NCBI RefSeq assembly: GCF_003350925.1
Contig: NZ_KZ857175.1
Span: forward strand, 248,001 to 312,000
DNA: 64,000 bases
Source of the DNA: Dyella tabacisoli
GTDB lineage: Bacteria > Pseudomonadota > Gammaproteobacteria > Xanthomonadales > Rhodanobacteraceae
Direction of reading: 5' to 3'
Numbering within the stretch: the stretch's first letter is position 1; every line of letters starts with the position of its first letter. The notes under the pieces were generated by a model that searched no databases, was not told where the DNA came from, and was given only the letters and a program-made list of their open reading frames with translations. Position numbers and translations under genes: made by a program. This document shows positions 52,854 through 61,346 of the stretch, in pieces.

Positions 52854-53701
52854 GCGGCACGCTGCAGCCACGGCGCCGCCAATGTGCGGGCGTGATCGAG
52901 TTCGGTCATTAGTTCGGCGAGCGGGGGGATGTGGTCATCGCGCTCGATCATCGTCGATACGTGGCCGTAGCGTTTTACCGCTTCGATATAGAGATCCCAT
53001 ACCGCGTTGGCGACGGGCGCATCGTGGGTGTCGATGATGAGCGGTCCGCCATGCTCATGGCCGGCCAGGTGAAACTGTTGCACGCGTTGCGCCGGAATGC
53101 CGTCCAGATAATCCAGCGGCGAAAAACCGTGATTGCATGCACTGACATAAATATTGTTGATGTCGAGCAAGATAAGACAATCCGCACGCTCCGCTACGGC
53201 AGCAAGAAACTGCCACTCGGTTAGCTGCGAATCGGCGAAGCTGATATAGCTGGAAACGTTCTCCAGCAAAATGCGGCGGCCTAGAACATCCTGCACCCGC
53301 GTGACCCGCTCAACCACATGGGCGAGTGCTTCCTCGGTATAGGGCAATGGCATGAGGTCATGCAGGTTGATGCCTTGCACACCGGTCCAGCACAGGTGAT
53401 CGGAGACCCAGGCCGGTTCGATATGCCGCGCCAGTGCGGCGAGCCGTGCAAGATAATCGTCATCCAGCGGATCGGTGCCGCCGATCGACATCGACACGCC
53501 GTGCATCACCAGGGGAAAGCGCTCGCGGAATCGTTCCAGCCATACCAGCGGCCGGCCACCGGGAACCAGATAATTCTCGGAAACGATTTCAAGCCATTGA
53601 ACGTTACCCGGTTGTTCAAGCAGCGCTTCGTAATGCTCGACGCGCAAGCCTAGTCCATAACCCAGATAAGGCGCCCGGCTGGATGTGGTTTCGATGGTCA
53701 T
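52850..53701 (-). CDS. DUF692 multinuclear iron oxidative enzyme (BufB-like MNIO)
   Basis: Iron enzyme of 283 residues that modifies Cys residues in a ribosomal peptide; in bufferins it forms thiooxazole-type rings. It is a TIM barrel with likely iron ligands visible at Glu42, His67, His102 (SDHLCW), Glu147 (LLENVSSY), Asp180, His211, His215, His217 (FHLAGHEH), Asp224, His226 and Glu253 (IERDD). The gene is 50 bases downstream of the Cys-rich precursor gene and overlaps the DUF2063 gene. No clear ribosome site precedes the ATG at 53701; a hairpin in the gap may set its level. Confidence 0.9.
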   Translation of the reverse strand: MTIETTSSRAPYLGYGLGLRVEHYEALLEQPGNVQWLEIVSENYLVPGGRPLVWLERFRERFPLVMHGVSMSIGGTDPLDDDYLARLAALARHIEPAWVSDHLCWTGVQGINLHDLMPLPYTEEALAHVVERVTRVQDVLGRRILLENVSSYISFADSQLTEWQFLAAVAERADCLILLDINNIYVSACNHGFSPLDYLDGIPAQRVQQFHLAGHEHGGPLIIDTHDAPVANAVWDLYIEAVKRYGHVSTMIERDDHIPPLAELMTELDHARTLAAPWLQRAA

Positions 53702-53708
53702 AAGATGG

Positions 53709-53744
53709 GGCGAGGTATTCCGAGAGCTATCGAAATACCTCGCC
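53709..53744 (-). promoter_or_regulatory. Intercistronic hairpin between bufA-like and bufB-like genes
   Basis: GGCGAGGTATT (53709-53719) pairs perfectly with AATACCTCGCC (53734-53744), an 11-bp stem with a 14-base loop. It lies in the 50-base gap before the DUF692 gene and covers most of the place where a ribosome site would lie. It could protect the precursor message end or lower enzyme synthesis relative to the precursor. Confidence 0.6.
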
Positions 53745-53751
53745 AGTCACA

Positions 53752-54030
53752 TCAAGATGCTTTCTTCGCGTCGGCCACGGCAGCGTCGCAAGCCTGCTGG
53801 TCTTTCTGCATGGTGAAGCCTTGGCCCTTGCATGCATTCTGGCCTTTGCAAGCGTTGCTCGCCTGCTTACAAGCGCCATGGCCTTTACAGGACGACGAGT
53901 TCATGCACTTGACCTCGGCCGTGCTGCCTTTTGCCATTTTGTCGGCCGGGGCGGCGGACAGTGCGGTCACGGCGAACAGGCCAGCCACCATGACAGCCAT
54001 GGCGCCACCATTGAGCTTATTCATCTTCAT
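53752..54030 (-). CDS. Cys-rich bufferin precursor (BufA-like)
   Basis: A 92-residue secreted precursor peptide: Sec signal (MKMNKLNGGAMAVMVAGLFAV..., cleavage near ALSAAPA), then a Lys-rich core with six Cys at 42, 48, 54, 61, 67 and 81. The repeating CKGHGACK / NACKGQNACKGQG pattern matches the second type of bufferin precursor. The DUF692 enzyme and its partner should modify the Cys before export, giving a copper-binding periplasmic product. AAAGGACT lies 8 bases before ATG 54030. It is the first gene of the minus-strand operon. The exact modified residues are not known here. Confidence 0.85.
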   Translation of the reverse strand: MKMNKLNGGAMAVMVAGLFAVTALSAAPADKMAKGSTAEVKCMNSSSCKGHGACKQASNACKGQNACKGQGFTMQKDQQACDAAVADAKKAS

Positions 54031-54153
54031 ATCTGAGTCCTTTTGGGTCGTGGAAGCCGCTATGAAACGCGACGTGAGCATGTCTCGCCAAACTTCGTTG
54101 TCATTATGCGAAGACTGGCATCGACAATGAGATTCTGACTGCCTCGAAAAGCG

Positions 54154-54182
54154 TTGACTGCATCTGTTCATCCCACTTTTAT
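54154..54182 (+). promoter_or_regulatory. Sigma70-like promoter for the DoxX gene
   Basis: TTGACT (54154-54159) is followed, after exactly 17 bases, by TTTTAT (54177-54182). Transcription would start near 54189, about 115 bases before the DoxX ATG. The region is shared with the divergent bufferin operon. Confidence 0.45.
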
Positions 54183-54305
54183 GCCTGATCGTCCTGCACC
54201 TGGCGGGTTTGGACGTGAAGCAAGAAAGCATGGACGCACGACCATGGTCGATGGGTGACTGCCGCACGCATCATGCAGCCACCATCATTTCATAGGTCGT
54301 ATCTT

Positions 54306-54767
54306 ATGCGTCAAATACTCGCTGCACTGGCCTCGCGCCTGCTCGAAGTGCTATACGCCGGCCGCTGGGTCGGCCCCTTGGTGCTGCGCTTGGGGTTCGG
54401 CTATTTCTGGTTGGAGACGGGTATCGCCAAGGTGCATAACCTGGATGGCTTTACGCAGCGCTTTGTCGGCTGGGGGATCCCGTTTCCCGTTTTCAGCGCG
54501 ACGATGTCGGCCTGGACCGATTTGCTCGGCGGCCTGTTGCTGATGCTTGGCTTGTTCACGCGGCTGATCTGTGTGCCGATGATTGTGAACATGCTGGTGG
54601 CGATTGCCCTGGTGGTTTCGGCAAGCCTGTCGGGTCTGGACGACTACGTCGAGACGAACGAAGTGCTGTATATCCTGATCTTCTTCTGGCTGCTGGTTGC
54701 AGGGCCCGGCAAAGCGAGCCTGGATACCCTGGTAGTGCGTTGGCTGGGTGTTCGCGCGCAAGCGTGA
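54306..54767 (+). CDS. DoxX-family membrane protein of the bufferin locus
   Basis: A 153-residue inner-membrane protein with four helices and the DoxX pattern (VLRLGFGYFWLETGIAKVHNL, PVFSATMSAWTDLLGGLLLMLGLFTRL). DoxX proteins commonly accompany bufferin genes (BufD), with an unknown but probably membrane redox role. Here it is transcribed away from the precursor operon, from its own likely promoter. The ATG at 54306 (MRQILAALAS) was preferred over the open frame from 54255, which would add non-family residues. Confidence 0.85.
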   Translation: MRQILAALASRLLEVLYAGRWVGPLVLRLGFGYFWLETGIAKVHNLDGFTQRFVGWGIPFPVFSATMSAWTDLLGGLLLMLGLFTRLICVPMIVNMLVAIALVVSASLSGLDDYVETNEVLYILIFFWLLVAGPGKASLDTLVVRWLGVRAQA

Positions 54768-54850
54768 TGTGCCACCACCTGCATCCTGATTGGCTGAGTA
54801 GCATGAAAGTGCCTCAGGAGAGGTTCTTACAAGTGTTGACCCCCTTCCAA

Positions 54851-54910
54851 CCTCCCCCTGCAAGCAGGGGGAGGAGAAAAAACATCAGGTGAGATTCGAC
54901 GCTAATCAGG
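54851..54910. repeat. Dispersed inverted-repeat element, copy 2 (partial), with adjoining 10-bp palindrome
   Basis: Bases 54861-54910 are almost identical to the reverse complement of the left half of the element at 38013 (two visible differences over about 50 bases), including the terminal GCTAATCAGG. The opposite terminal repeat is missing. Directly upstream, CCTCCCCCTG (54851-54860) and CAGGGGGAGG (54865-54874) form a perfect palindrome. It lies between DoxX and the convergent gshA. Confidence 0.75.
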
Positions 54911-54937
54911 CTCCCGCATGGCGAGGGGCGCCATGAG

Positions 54938-56305
54938 TCAGTAAGCGAATTCGCGAAACACCGGATCGACGCTACCGCCCCACGCACCATGAAATAGCTC
55001 CAGCTTGCGCTCGGCCGGCGTTTGATTGGCTTCGGCGATTTCGATCAGCGGTTCGAGAAACAGGCTTTCGTCGGCGCCGTGGCGATTGAGCCGGGCGCGG
55101 CGCTTGAGGCCATGGACGGCGATCTTCAGGGTTTCCTGTGCCAGTTCGCGCACGCGATGGCCGCGGAACGGTAGCTTCAACGCCTGCTTGGGGACGCCGT
55201 CGCGCAGGGCGTGACGCTCCTCGCGGGTGAAATCTTTGACCAGATCCCAGGCGGCATCCAGTGCCTGGTCGTCATAAAGCAGGCCGACCCACAGCGCGGG
55301 CAGGGCGCAGAGGCGACCCCATGGGCCGCCGTCGGCGCCGCGCATCTCCAGGTACTGCTTGAGCCGCACTTCAGGAAATGCGGTGGTCAGGTGATCGGCG
55401 AAATCGCGCATCGTAGGCCGTGCGCCGGGCAAGGCGGCCAGCTTGCCGGCCATGAACTGTTTGAAGTCCTGACCGGACAGGTCGATATAGCGGCCGTCCT
55501 GGTAGCTGAAATACATCGGCACATTGAGAATGTAGTCGACATAGCGTTCATAGCCGAAGCCATCTTCAAAGACGAAGTCGAGCATGCCGGTGCGGTCGGC
55601 ATCGGTATCCGTCCACACGTTCGAACGATAGGATAGATAGCCGTTTGGACGGCCTTCGGTAAAGGGCGAGTCGGCAAACAATGCAGTGGCGATCGGCTGC
55701 AGTGCGAGGCTGGTGCGGAATTTCTTCACCATGTCCGCTTCGCTGGAAAAATCCAGATTCACTTGCACGGTGCAGGTGCGCGTCATCATGTCCAGGCCGA
55801 GCGAGCCGACCTTGGGCATGTACTCGCGCATGATTTTGTAGCGGCCTTTGGGCATCCACGGCATTTCGTCGCGACGCCACTTGGGCTGAAAGCCCATGCC
55901 GAGAAAGCCGATGCCAAGCTCGTCGGCGACCGAGCGAACTTCTTCCAGATGCGAGTTCACTTCGCAACAGGTCTGGTGAATGGTTTCCAGCGGGGCGCCG
56001 GAAAGCTCCAACTGGCCGGCGGGCTCCAGGGTGATCGAGGCGTTGTCGCGCGACAGCGCTACCGGATTCTCGCCTTCGCGTGCGACCGACCAACCATAGC
56101 GCGTGGCGATGGTTTCCAGCAGCACGCGGATACCACGCTCGCCCTCGAAGGTGGGCGGGCGCAGGTCGTCATTGCGAAAGCCGAATTTTTCGTGCTCCGT
56201 GCCAATGCGCCACGCCTCGGGCGGTTTTTCGCCGGCGGCAAGGTAATCGACAAGTTGTTTGCGATCGCCGATCGGCGTGCTCTGAACGGCACTGGGTATG
56301 GACAC
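54938..56305 (-). CDS. gshA: Glutamate-cysteine ligase (plant/alpha-proteobacterial type)
   Basis: Makes gamma-glutamylcysteine, the first step of glutathione synthesis. It is 455 residues and belongs to the GCS2-unlike 'plant-type' group, not the E. coli GshA group: GTEHEKFGF at about 34-42 (ATP/metal site), [31 protein letters not shown] and [21 protein letters not shown] are characteristic. The start at 56305 (MSIPSAVQS) is the natural ATG. It stands alone between a repeat element and the two-component operon. Confidence 0.94.
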   Translation of the reverse strand: MSIPSAVQSTPIGDRKQLVDYLAAGEKPPEAWRIGTEHEKFGFRNDDLRPPTFEGERGIRVLLETIATRYGWSVAREGENPVALSRDNASITLEPAGQLELSGAPLETIHQTCCEVNSHLEEVRSVADELGIGFLGMGFQPKWRRDEMPWMPKGRYKIMREYMPKVGSLGLDMMTRTCTVQVNLDFSSEADMVKKFRTSLALQPIATALFADSPFTEGRPNGYLSYRSNVWTDTDADRTGMLDFVFEDGFGYERYVDYILNVPMYFSYQDGRYIDLSGQDFKQFMAGKLAALPGARPTMRDFADHLTTAFPEVRLKQYLEMRGADGGPWGRLCALPALWVGLLYDDQALDAAWDLVKDFTREERHALRDGVPKQALKLPFRGHRVRELAQETLKIAVHGLKRRARLNRHGADESLFLEPLIEIAEANQTPAERKLELFHGAWGGSVDPVFREFAY

Positions 56306-56400
56306 GGGTGATTCCTCGTCGAGTCAGCGACTCACTGTGGGGGTGGCGGTGGAGAATTCAAAGGCCCATCTGTCCGGCATGCGGCCGGGCGCGCCGCACA

Positions 56401-57825
56401 TCATCGTTTGCTTGGTTTTTCGCTCGGAAGTGCCCCCGCGGGGCTGACGTTGCTCGGTGCGGGAAAGTCGATGCGCATGCGTGCGCCCTGACAGTCGTGA
56501 CTATCCAAAATACTGAAATGAGCGCCATGCGCGCGTGCCGCCTCATCGACGATCGCCAAGCCCAGGCCGCAACTGTCGCGTTCGCTGCCGGTGCCATGAT
56601 AGAAACGTTCGCGCACACGCTCGCGTTCGGCGATCGGAATGCCCGGACCGCTATCGTCGACCTCAAGAAACGGTTGTCCTAGTTCGATGCCGCAGCGTAG
56701 CGTGATATGCCCGCCAAGCGGGGTATGACGAATGGCATTGTCGAGCAAGTTGAGCAGTAGCTCGCGCAGCAGCCAATACACCCCATAGACCTGCGCCGGC
56801 TGGCAGTCGGCGCCAAGGTCGATATCGCGCTGCAGAGCGTGGTCCAGCGAGTTGCCGATGACCGCGCCGATCAACGCAGGTAGCTCGATCTGGGTGAAGT
56901 GACTGGCCAAGTGTGCCGAGGGTTCGGCGCGCGCCAATGCCAGCAACTGATTGGCCGTGTGGGCGAGCCGGTCGATGCCGCCATGCAATTGAGTGATCCG
57001 TGCCTGCAGCGGACTGCCGCTGGCTTCCTGGCCGAGTACTTCCAGTTGCGCCTTGAGTCCGGTCAGCGGTGTGCGCAGTTGGTGGGCCGCATTGGCGAGA
57101 AAGTGTTGTTGCGCAAGTGTGGCATCGCGCACTGAAACCAGCAGGGTGTTAAGCGAATCGACCAAGGGCCGGACCTCGGCGGGAACCTCGGCGGTCGATA
57201 TCGGATTCAATGCTTGTGGCGCGCAACCAACAATTTGTTCGCGCAAGCGCCGCAGCGGGCGCAGTGCGATGGTAATGCCGAGCAGCGCGGTGCCGAGCAT
57301 CAGCAGCATCTGAATACTATTGTTGATGCCGAACGAGACATCCATGCGATGCACGGCACGATCGCGGCGAAAGGGTATTTCCGCCGCACTGACCACCAGC
57401 GGCTCGCCCGCCTCGGTGGTGCGATAGCTGACCAGCCGCAGTTGCAGGCCCTGGTAAGTCACATCGGCGTAGTCGAGGCCTTTGCTGTTTCGGCCTGCGG
57501 CGACGATCGGCAACTGGGCATCGCCGGCGATGGTGTTGCCATCGAGAGTGCTGACCCGATAGAAGAATTTTTCTTGCGGTGGGGCGCGCAGCGGCGCCGG
57601 TGGGCGATCCGGTATCGGGATGTCCAACTGCCCATCGGGCGTGCGGCGAATATGCGCGGCAATCGCCAGCGCCGCGCGCGACAGCGAACGATCGAAGGTG
57701 CTGTAGATTGGATTGACGATGACTTGATGGTCGACCGCGACACCTAGCACCAGCAGCAATAGCAGCGGAGCCAGCAGGTAGCTCAGTAAGCGGCGGCGGA
57801 TACTGGGTGTGTCAGAGGTCTTCAA
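56401..57825 (-). CDS. Sensor histidine kinase (QseC/TctE-like)
   Basis: Inner-membrane two-component sensor, 474 residues. Two membrane helices (about 12-33 and 168-190) enclose a periplasmic domain of about 135 residues (2CSK_N type), then HAMP, the H-box FLANAAHQLRTPL with the phosphorylated His, an N-box (ELLLNLLDNAIRHTP), DSGPGIP and GLGLAIV boxes. It overlaps the response regulator by 14 bases on the same strand, so they form one pair. The family is linked to tricarboxylate or hormone sensing, but the signal here is unknown. Confidence 0.93.
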   Translation of the reverse strand: MKTSDTPSIRRRLLSYLLAPLLLLLVLGVAVDHQVIVNPIYSTFDRSLSRAALAIAAHIRRTPDGQLDIPIPDRPPAPLRAPPQEKFFYRVSTLDGNTIAGDAQLPIVAAGRNSKGLDYADVTYQGLQLRLVSYRTTEAGEPLVVSAAEIPFRRDRAVHRMDVSFGINNSIQMLLMLGTALLGITIALRPLRRLREQIVGCAPQALNPISTAEVPAEVRPLVDSLNTLLVSVRDATLAQQHFLANAAHQLRTPLTGLKAQLEVLGQEASGSPLQARITQLHGGIDRLAHTANQLLALARAEPSAHLASHFTQIELPALIGAVIGNSLDHALQRDIDLGADCQPAQVYGVYWLLRELLLNLLDNAIRHTPLGGHITLRCGIELGQPFLEVDDSGPGIPIAERERVRERFYHGTGSERDSCGLGLAIVDEAARAHGAHFSILDSHDCQGARMRIDFPAPSNVSPAGALPSEKPSKR

Positions 57826-58477
57826 GGCGGTAGCCGAGCCCGCGAATGCCGCGCACGGTGGCCGCGCCTTCGAGCTTGCCGCGCAGGCGCGATACGTGAA
57901 CCTCGATGGCGTTGCTGGAAATGTCTTCGTCCCAGCCGGCGATGGCTTGAATGAGGCGTTCCTTGCTCACGACACGGCCGCTGTGGTGGGCGAGACATTC
58001 CAGGATCGACCATTCGCGGCGCGTGAGTTCGAGCACCTGGCCGGCCGGACTCAGCGCACGGCGGCCAGCCAGGTCGATACGCAACTGGCCGATCGTCAAC
58101 TCGTTCGAGGTCGCGGCGCTGGCGCGGCGGATCAGCGCGCGGCAGCGGGCGGCCAGTTCGGGCAGGGCAAAGGGCTTGACCATGTAGTCGTCGGCGCCCA
58201 GGTCGAGCGCGCTGACGCGATCGTCCAGGCCATCTCGGGCGGTAACGATGAGCAGCGGCAGCCCGTTGCCGGCACGGCGCAACCGGCGGACCAAGGCGAA
58301 GCCATCTTCGCCCGGAAGCCCTAGATCAATGATGGCCAGATCGTAGTGGGTGCCTTCCATCAAGCCAGGGACGGGTTCGGCTGCGGCCGTGCGGTCGACG
58401 GCATAGCCTTCCGCCGACAGGCCACGGACGATGGCATCGGCAACCAGCGAATCATCTTCGACGAGCAGAATGCGCAT
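57812..58477 (-). CDS. OmpR-family response regulator
   Basis: DNA-binding partner of the histidine kinase, 221 residues. The receiver has the acidic pocket Glu7-Asp8-Asp9, the phosphorylated Asp51 (AIIDLGLPGEDG), the TAR Thr and the Lys in DDYMVKPF. The winged-helix C-terminus (LTRREWSILECLAHH, SSNAIEVHVSRLRGKL, GIRGLGYRL) is of PhoB/OmpR type. The kinase start overlaps its end. No ribosome site of note was seen; rho's terminator lies just upstream. Confidence 0.94.
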   Translation of the reverse strand: MRILLVEDDSLVADAIVRGLSAEGYAVDRTAAAEPVPGLMEGTHYDLAIIDLGLPGEDGFALVRRLRRAGNGLPLLIVTARDGLDDRVSALDLGADDYMVKPFALPELAARCRALIRRASAATSNELTIGQLRIDLAGRRALSPAGQVLELTRREWSILECLAHHSGRVVSKERLIQAIAGWDEDISSNAIEVHVSRLRGKLEGAATVRGIRGLGYRLEDL

Positions 58478-58576
58478 AGGGATAACGGCTGGGGGGGAGG
58501 CGGCATGCTAGCAGTAGCGGGTTATTGCGAAATAGCGGTATTGCATCCTCTTTCCCGCCGGGAGGACGGGATCAAC

Positions 58577-58603
58577 AAAAAGCCGGCACGAGGCCGGCTT
58601 TTT
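58577..58603. terminator. Terminator of rho
   Basis: AAAAAGCCGGC (58577-58587), 5-base loop, GCCGGCTTTTT (58593-58603): an 11-bp palindrome with T-runs on both strands. It lies 24 bases past the rho stop on the minus strand and separates rho from the response regulator operon. Confidence 0.9.
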
Positions 58604-58626
58604 GCTATTGGAGCGATGCGGTTGTT

Positions 58627-60435
58627 TTAGCGCCGCATGGAGTTGAAGAACTCGTCGTTGGACTTGGTGTTCTTCATCTTGTCGAGCATGAACTCCATCG
58701 CCGTCAACTCGTCCATCGGATGCAGCAGCTTACGCAGAATCCAGATCTTGGCGAGCATGTCCGGTTCGATCAGCAGATCTTCGCGGCGGGTGCCGGAGCG
58801 ATTGATGTCGATGGCCGGATACACGCGCTTCTCGGAGATGCGGCGGCTCAGGTGCACTTCCATATTGCCGGTGCCCTTGAACTCCTCGTAGATCACCTCG
58901 TCCATCTTGCTGCCGGTATCGGTCAGCGCGGTGGCGATGATGGTCAAAGAGCCGCCTTCTTCCACGTTGCGCGCGGCGCCGAAGAAGCGCTTGGGACGCT
59001 GCAGGGCGTTGGCATCGACACCGCCGGTAAGCACCTTGCCGGAGCTGGGTACCACGGTGTTGTAGGCGCGGGCCAGGCGGGTGATCGAGTCGAGCAGGAT
59101 CACTACATCTTTCTTATGCTCGACCAGGCGCTTGGCCCGCTCGATCACCATCTCGGCGACCTGCACGTGGCGTACCGCCGGCTCGTCGAAGGTGGAGCTG
59201 ATGACCTCGGCGCGCACGGTGCGGGCGATTTCGGTGACTTCCTCGGGACGCTCATCGATCAGCAACATAATCAGATGCACGTCGGGATGGTTGTACTGAA
59301 TGGCCTGCGCGATGTTCTGCAGCATCATCGTCTTACCCGACTTGGGCTGCGACACGATCAGACCGCGCTGACCACGGCCGATCGGTGCGACCAGGTCGAG
59401 GATGCGTCCGGTGATATCTTCGGTCGAGCCGTTGCCGCGCTCCAGCTTGAACGACTTGCGCGGGAACAGTGGGGTGAGATTCTCGAACAGCAGCTTGTTC
59501 TTCGACGCTTCCGGCGGATCGCCGTTGATGTCGTCGACCTTGAGCATGGCGAAATAACGCTCGCCTTCCTTCGGGTGGCGCACGCGTCCGGTGATGTAGT
59601 CGCCGGTACGCAGGTTGAAGCGGCGAATCTGGCTGGGCGACACATAGATGTCGTCCGGTCCGGCCAGGTAGGACTCATCGGCCGAACGCAGGAAGCCGAA
59701 GCCGTCCTGCAGGATCTCCAGCACGCCCTCGGCCCAGATGCCGCCGCCGGAGCGGGCATGCGCCTTGAGGATGTTGAACACCACGTCTTGCTTGCGGGCG
59801 CGAGCGACACCTTCTTGAATGCCCAGCGACTCGGCGAATTCGAGTAGCTGAATCGAATTCTTGCGCTTGAGTTCGGTGAGATTGATGAGGCGGTCGTTGC
59901 TGCCGGCGTCGGCGAATTCGTCGTCTACCGGTAAGCCATTGTTATTGCGCGGGTGATTGCCGCCGCCTGGGCCGCGCTGCTGCGGCTGATTCGGGTTGCC
60001 GCCGCGCTCGTGGCGGCGCCGGCGATTGCGGTCGTTACGATCATTGTTACGGTCGTTACGGCGGTCGCCGCTATTGGGGTTGTTCTGCCCAGGCTGCCCT
60101 GGATTGGCGGGCTGGCCACCTTCGCGCGATTCCTGCGGCGGGCGTGGCGAGCCTTCGCTCGATGGGGCAGGCGGGTTGGCCTGTTCGACCGGCAGGCTGG
60201 CTTGCACCGGCACTGACGGAGTTGGCGCGACGCGCTCCATGGCAGGAGCTGGCGCGGGCGGCGGTGCGCTTACGGCTTTTTCCGCTTTGGGAGCGTTTTC
60301 AGCGTTAGCCGCAGCGGCTGCCGTAGCGGCGGCCGATTTGCGTGGCGCGCGCGGACGCGGCTCGGCAGCAGGCTTGGTATCGGCGCTCTTGACGTCGTTG
60401 GATTCTTTGGTATCGATGCTATCGGACACGGGCAA
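58627..60435 (-). CDS. rho: Transcription termination factor Rho with long disordered N-terminal extension
   Basis: Hexameric RNA helicase that ends transcription. The C-terminal 420 residues are a normal Rho: RNA-binding OB domain ([20 protein letters not shown]), Walker A ([15 protein letters not shown]), Walker B ([16 protein letters not shown]) and the Q/R-loop regions. In front lies an extra 180 or so residues: Ala/Pro/Lys-rich, then an Arg/Asn-rich stretch ([16 protein letters not shown]) and Gly/Asn-rich part. E. coli Rho has 419 residues, so this is a large N-terminal insertion of the type seen in some bacteria, where it may bind RNA or phase-separate. It sits downstream of trxA. Confidence 0.97.
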   Translation of the reverse strand: MPVSDSIDTKESNDVKSADTKPAAEPRPRAPRKSAAATAAAAANAENAPKAEKAVSAPPPAPAPAMERVAPTPSVPVQASLPVEQANPPAPSSEGSPRPPQESREGGQPANPGQPGQNNPNSGDRRNDRNNDRNDRNRRRRHERGGNPNQPQQRGPGGGNHPRNNNGLPVDDEFADAGSNDRLINLTELKRKNSIQLLEFAESLGIQEGVARARKQDVVFNILKAHARSGGGIWAEGVLEILQDGFGFLRSADESYLAGPDDIYVSPSQIRRFNLRTGDYITGRVRHPKEGERYFAMLKVDDINGDPPEASKNKLLFENLTPLFPRKSFKLERGNGSTEDITGRILDLVAPIGRGQRGLIVSQPKSGKTMMLQNIAQAIQYNHPDVHLIMLLIDERPEEVTEIARTVRAEVISSTFDEPAVRHVQVAEMVIERAKRLVEHKKDVVILLDSITRLARAYNTVVPSSGKVLTGGVDANALQRPKRFFGAARNVEEGGSLTIIATALTDTGSKMDEVIYEEFKGTGNMEVHLSRRISEKRVYPAIDINRSGTRREDLLIEPDMLAKIWILRKLLHPMDELTAMEFMLDKMKNTKSNDEFFNSMRR

Positions 60436-60580
60436 ACCTCATGGGGGCGCCGTTAATACAGGAGGGAGGATGTGCGTCGCGCGGAAGGCGCAGGGGACAG
60501 GAGAGTCCCGACGGACGTGCCAATCTAGCACCCGCCGCGCTGCGCAGTAAAGCGCGGCGGCGGGATCTGGTTCACAACGC

Positions 60581-60907
60581 TTAGATGGCGCTGTCGATCA
60601 TCTTGGCCAATTGGCCCTTGCTGACGGCGCCGATCTGGGTCGCCTCGACCTTGCCGTTCTTGAATACCATCAAGGTCGGAATGCCGCGCACAGCGTAGTC
60701 TTTTGGGGTTTTCTGGTTCTGGTCGATATTGATCTTGACGACCCGCAGCTTGCCCTCGTACTGCTTGGCCAGCTCCTCCAGCGCCGGCGCAATGGCCTTG
60801 CAGGGGCCGCACCATTCAGCCCAGAAATCCAGCAGGACCGGGGTATCGGATTCGAGTACTTCCTTTTGGAAGGCGTCGTCAGTCACATGGGTAATCAGTT
60901 CGCTCAC
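60581..60907 (-). CDS. trxA: Thioredoxin 1
   Basis: General disulfide reductase, 108 residues. The active site WCGPCK is at 32-37, with the buried Asp27 and cis-Pro (GIPTLMVF) intact. The start ATG at 60907 gives MSELITHVTDDAF. It lies 145 bases upstream of rho on the same strand and is divergent from rhlB, an order known from E. coli (rhlB-trxA-rho). It would serve MsrC and other reductases. Confidence 0.97.
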   Translation of the reverse strand: MSELITHVTDDAFQKEVLESDTPVLLDFWAEWCGPCKAIAPALEELAKQYEGKLRVVKINIDQNQKTPKDYAVRGIPTLMVFKNGKVEATQIGAVSKGQLAKMIDSAI

Positions 60908-61346
60908 CGGGTTCTCCGAAGGTAGGCGGGGGAAGGTATGACGACCACGCGGCCAGCATCAGCTACACTTGGGCGCCCATGAAGCGCGGGTCGGTTCAGG
61001 TTTGAGAAGGTGATGCCGTTGCGGCAAGCCTCCATTCCAGCGTAAGTCGAGGCGCGATTCAAGCGATTCAAGGGCAGCAGCAGGTGGTTCCGTTGACATA
61101 GGTGAAGTGGTTGGCCCCATGGCCCATAGCCCCTTCACCTATGCCAGCGGGGCTGCCAGTTGCCGTCGCCCGCCACTTCGGCGCCAGCGTTGAGCGTGCC
61201 ACCGGCAGCGTAGCCCCTCCAGGCCGCCCTGTCGCCGGACCGCCGCACCGCGCCGCATCTATCCACCTGTCCCGCGGCTGTCTGATCGCCCTGGGGCCGG
61301 GTAAGCCGCCCTATGCGGATACCCGTATCTTCTGGTTACTCACTCC
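60908..61346. promoter_or_regulatory. 439-bp divergent region between trxA and rhlB
   Basis: No supportable gene; an open frame at 61102-61461 overlaps rhlB and is a shadow. The region should hold promoters for both genes. It contains the inverted repeat CATAGGTGAAG / CTTCACCTATG (61097-61107 with 61133-61143, perfect 11 bp). TTGACA occurs at 61094-61099, but no good -10 box follows at the right spacing. Confidence 0.5.
61097..61143 (+). promoter_or_regulatory. 11-bp inverted repeat in the rhlB leader
   Basis: CATAGGTGAAG (61097-61107) pairs perfectly with CTTCACCTATG (61133-61143); inside it GGCCCCATGGCC forms a smaller stem. It could be an operator or a leader RNA structure controlling rhlB. 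Confidence 0.5.
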
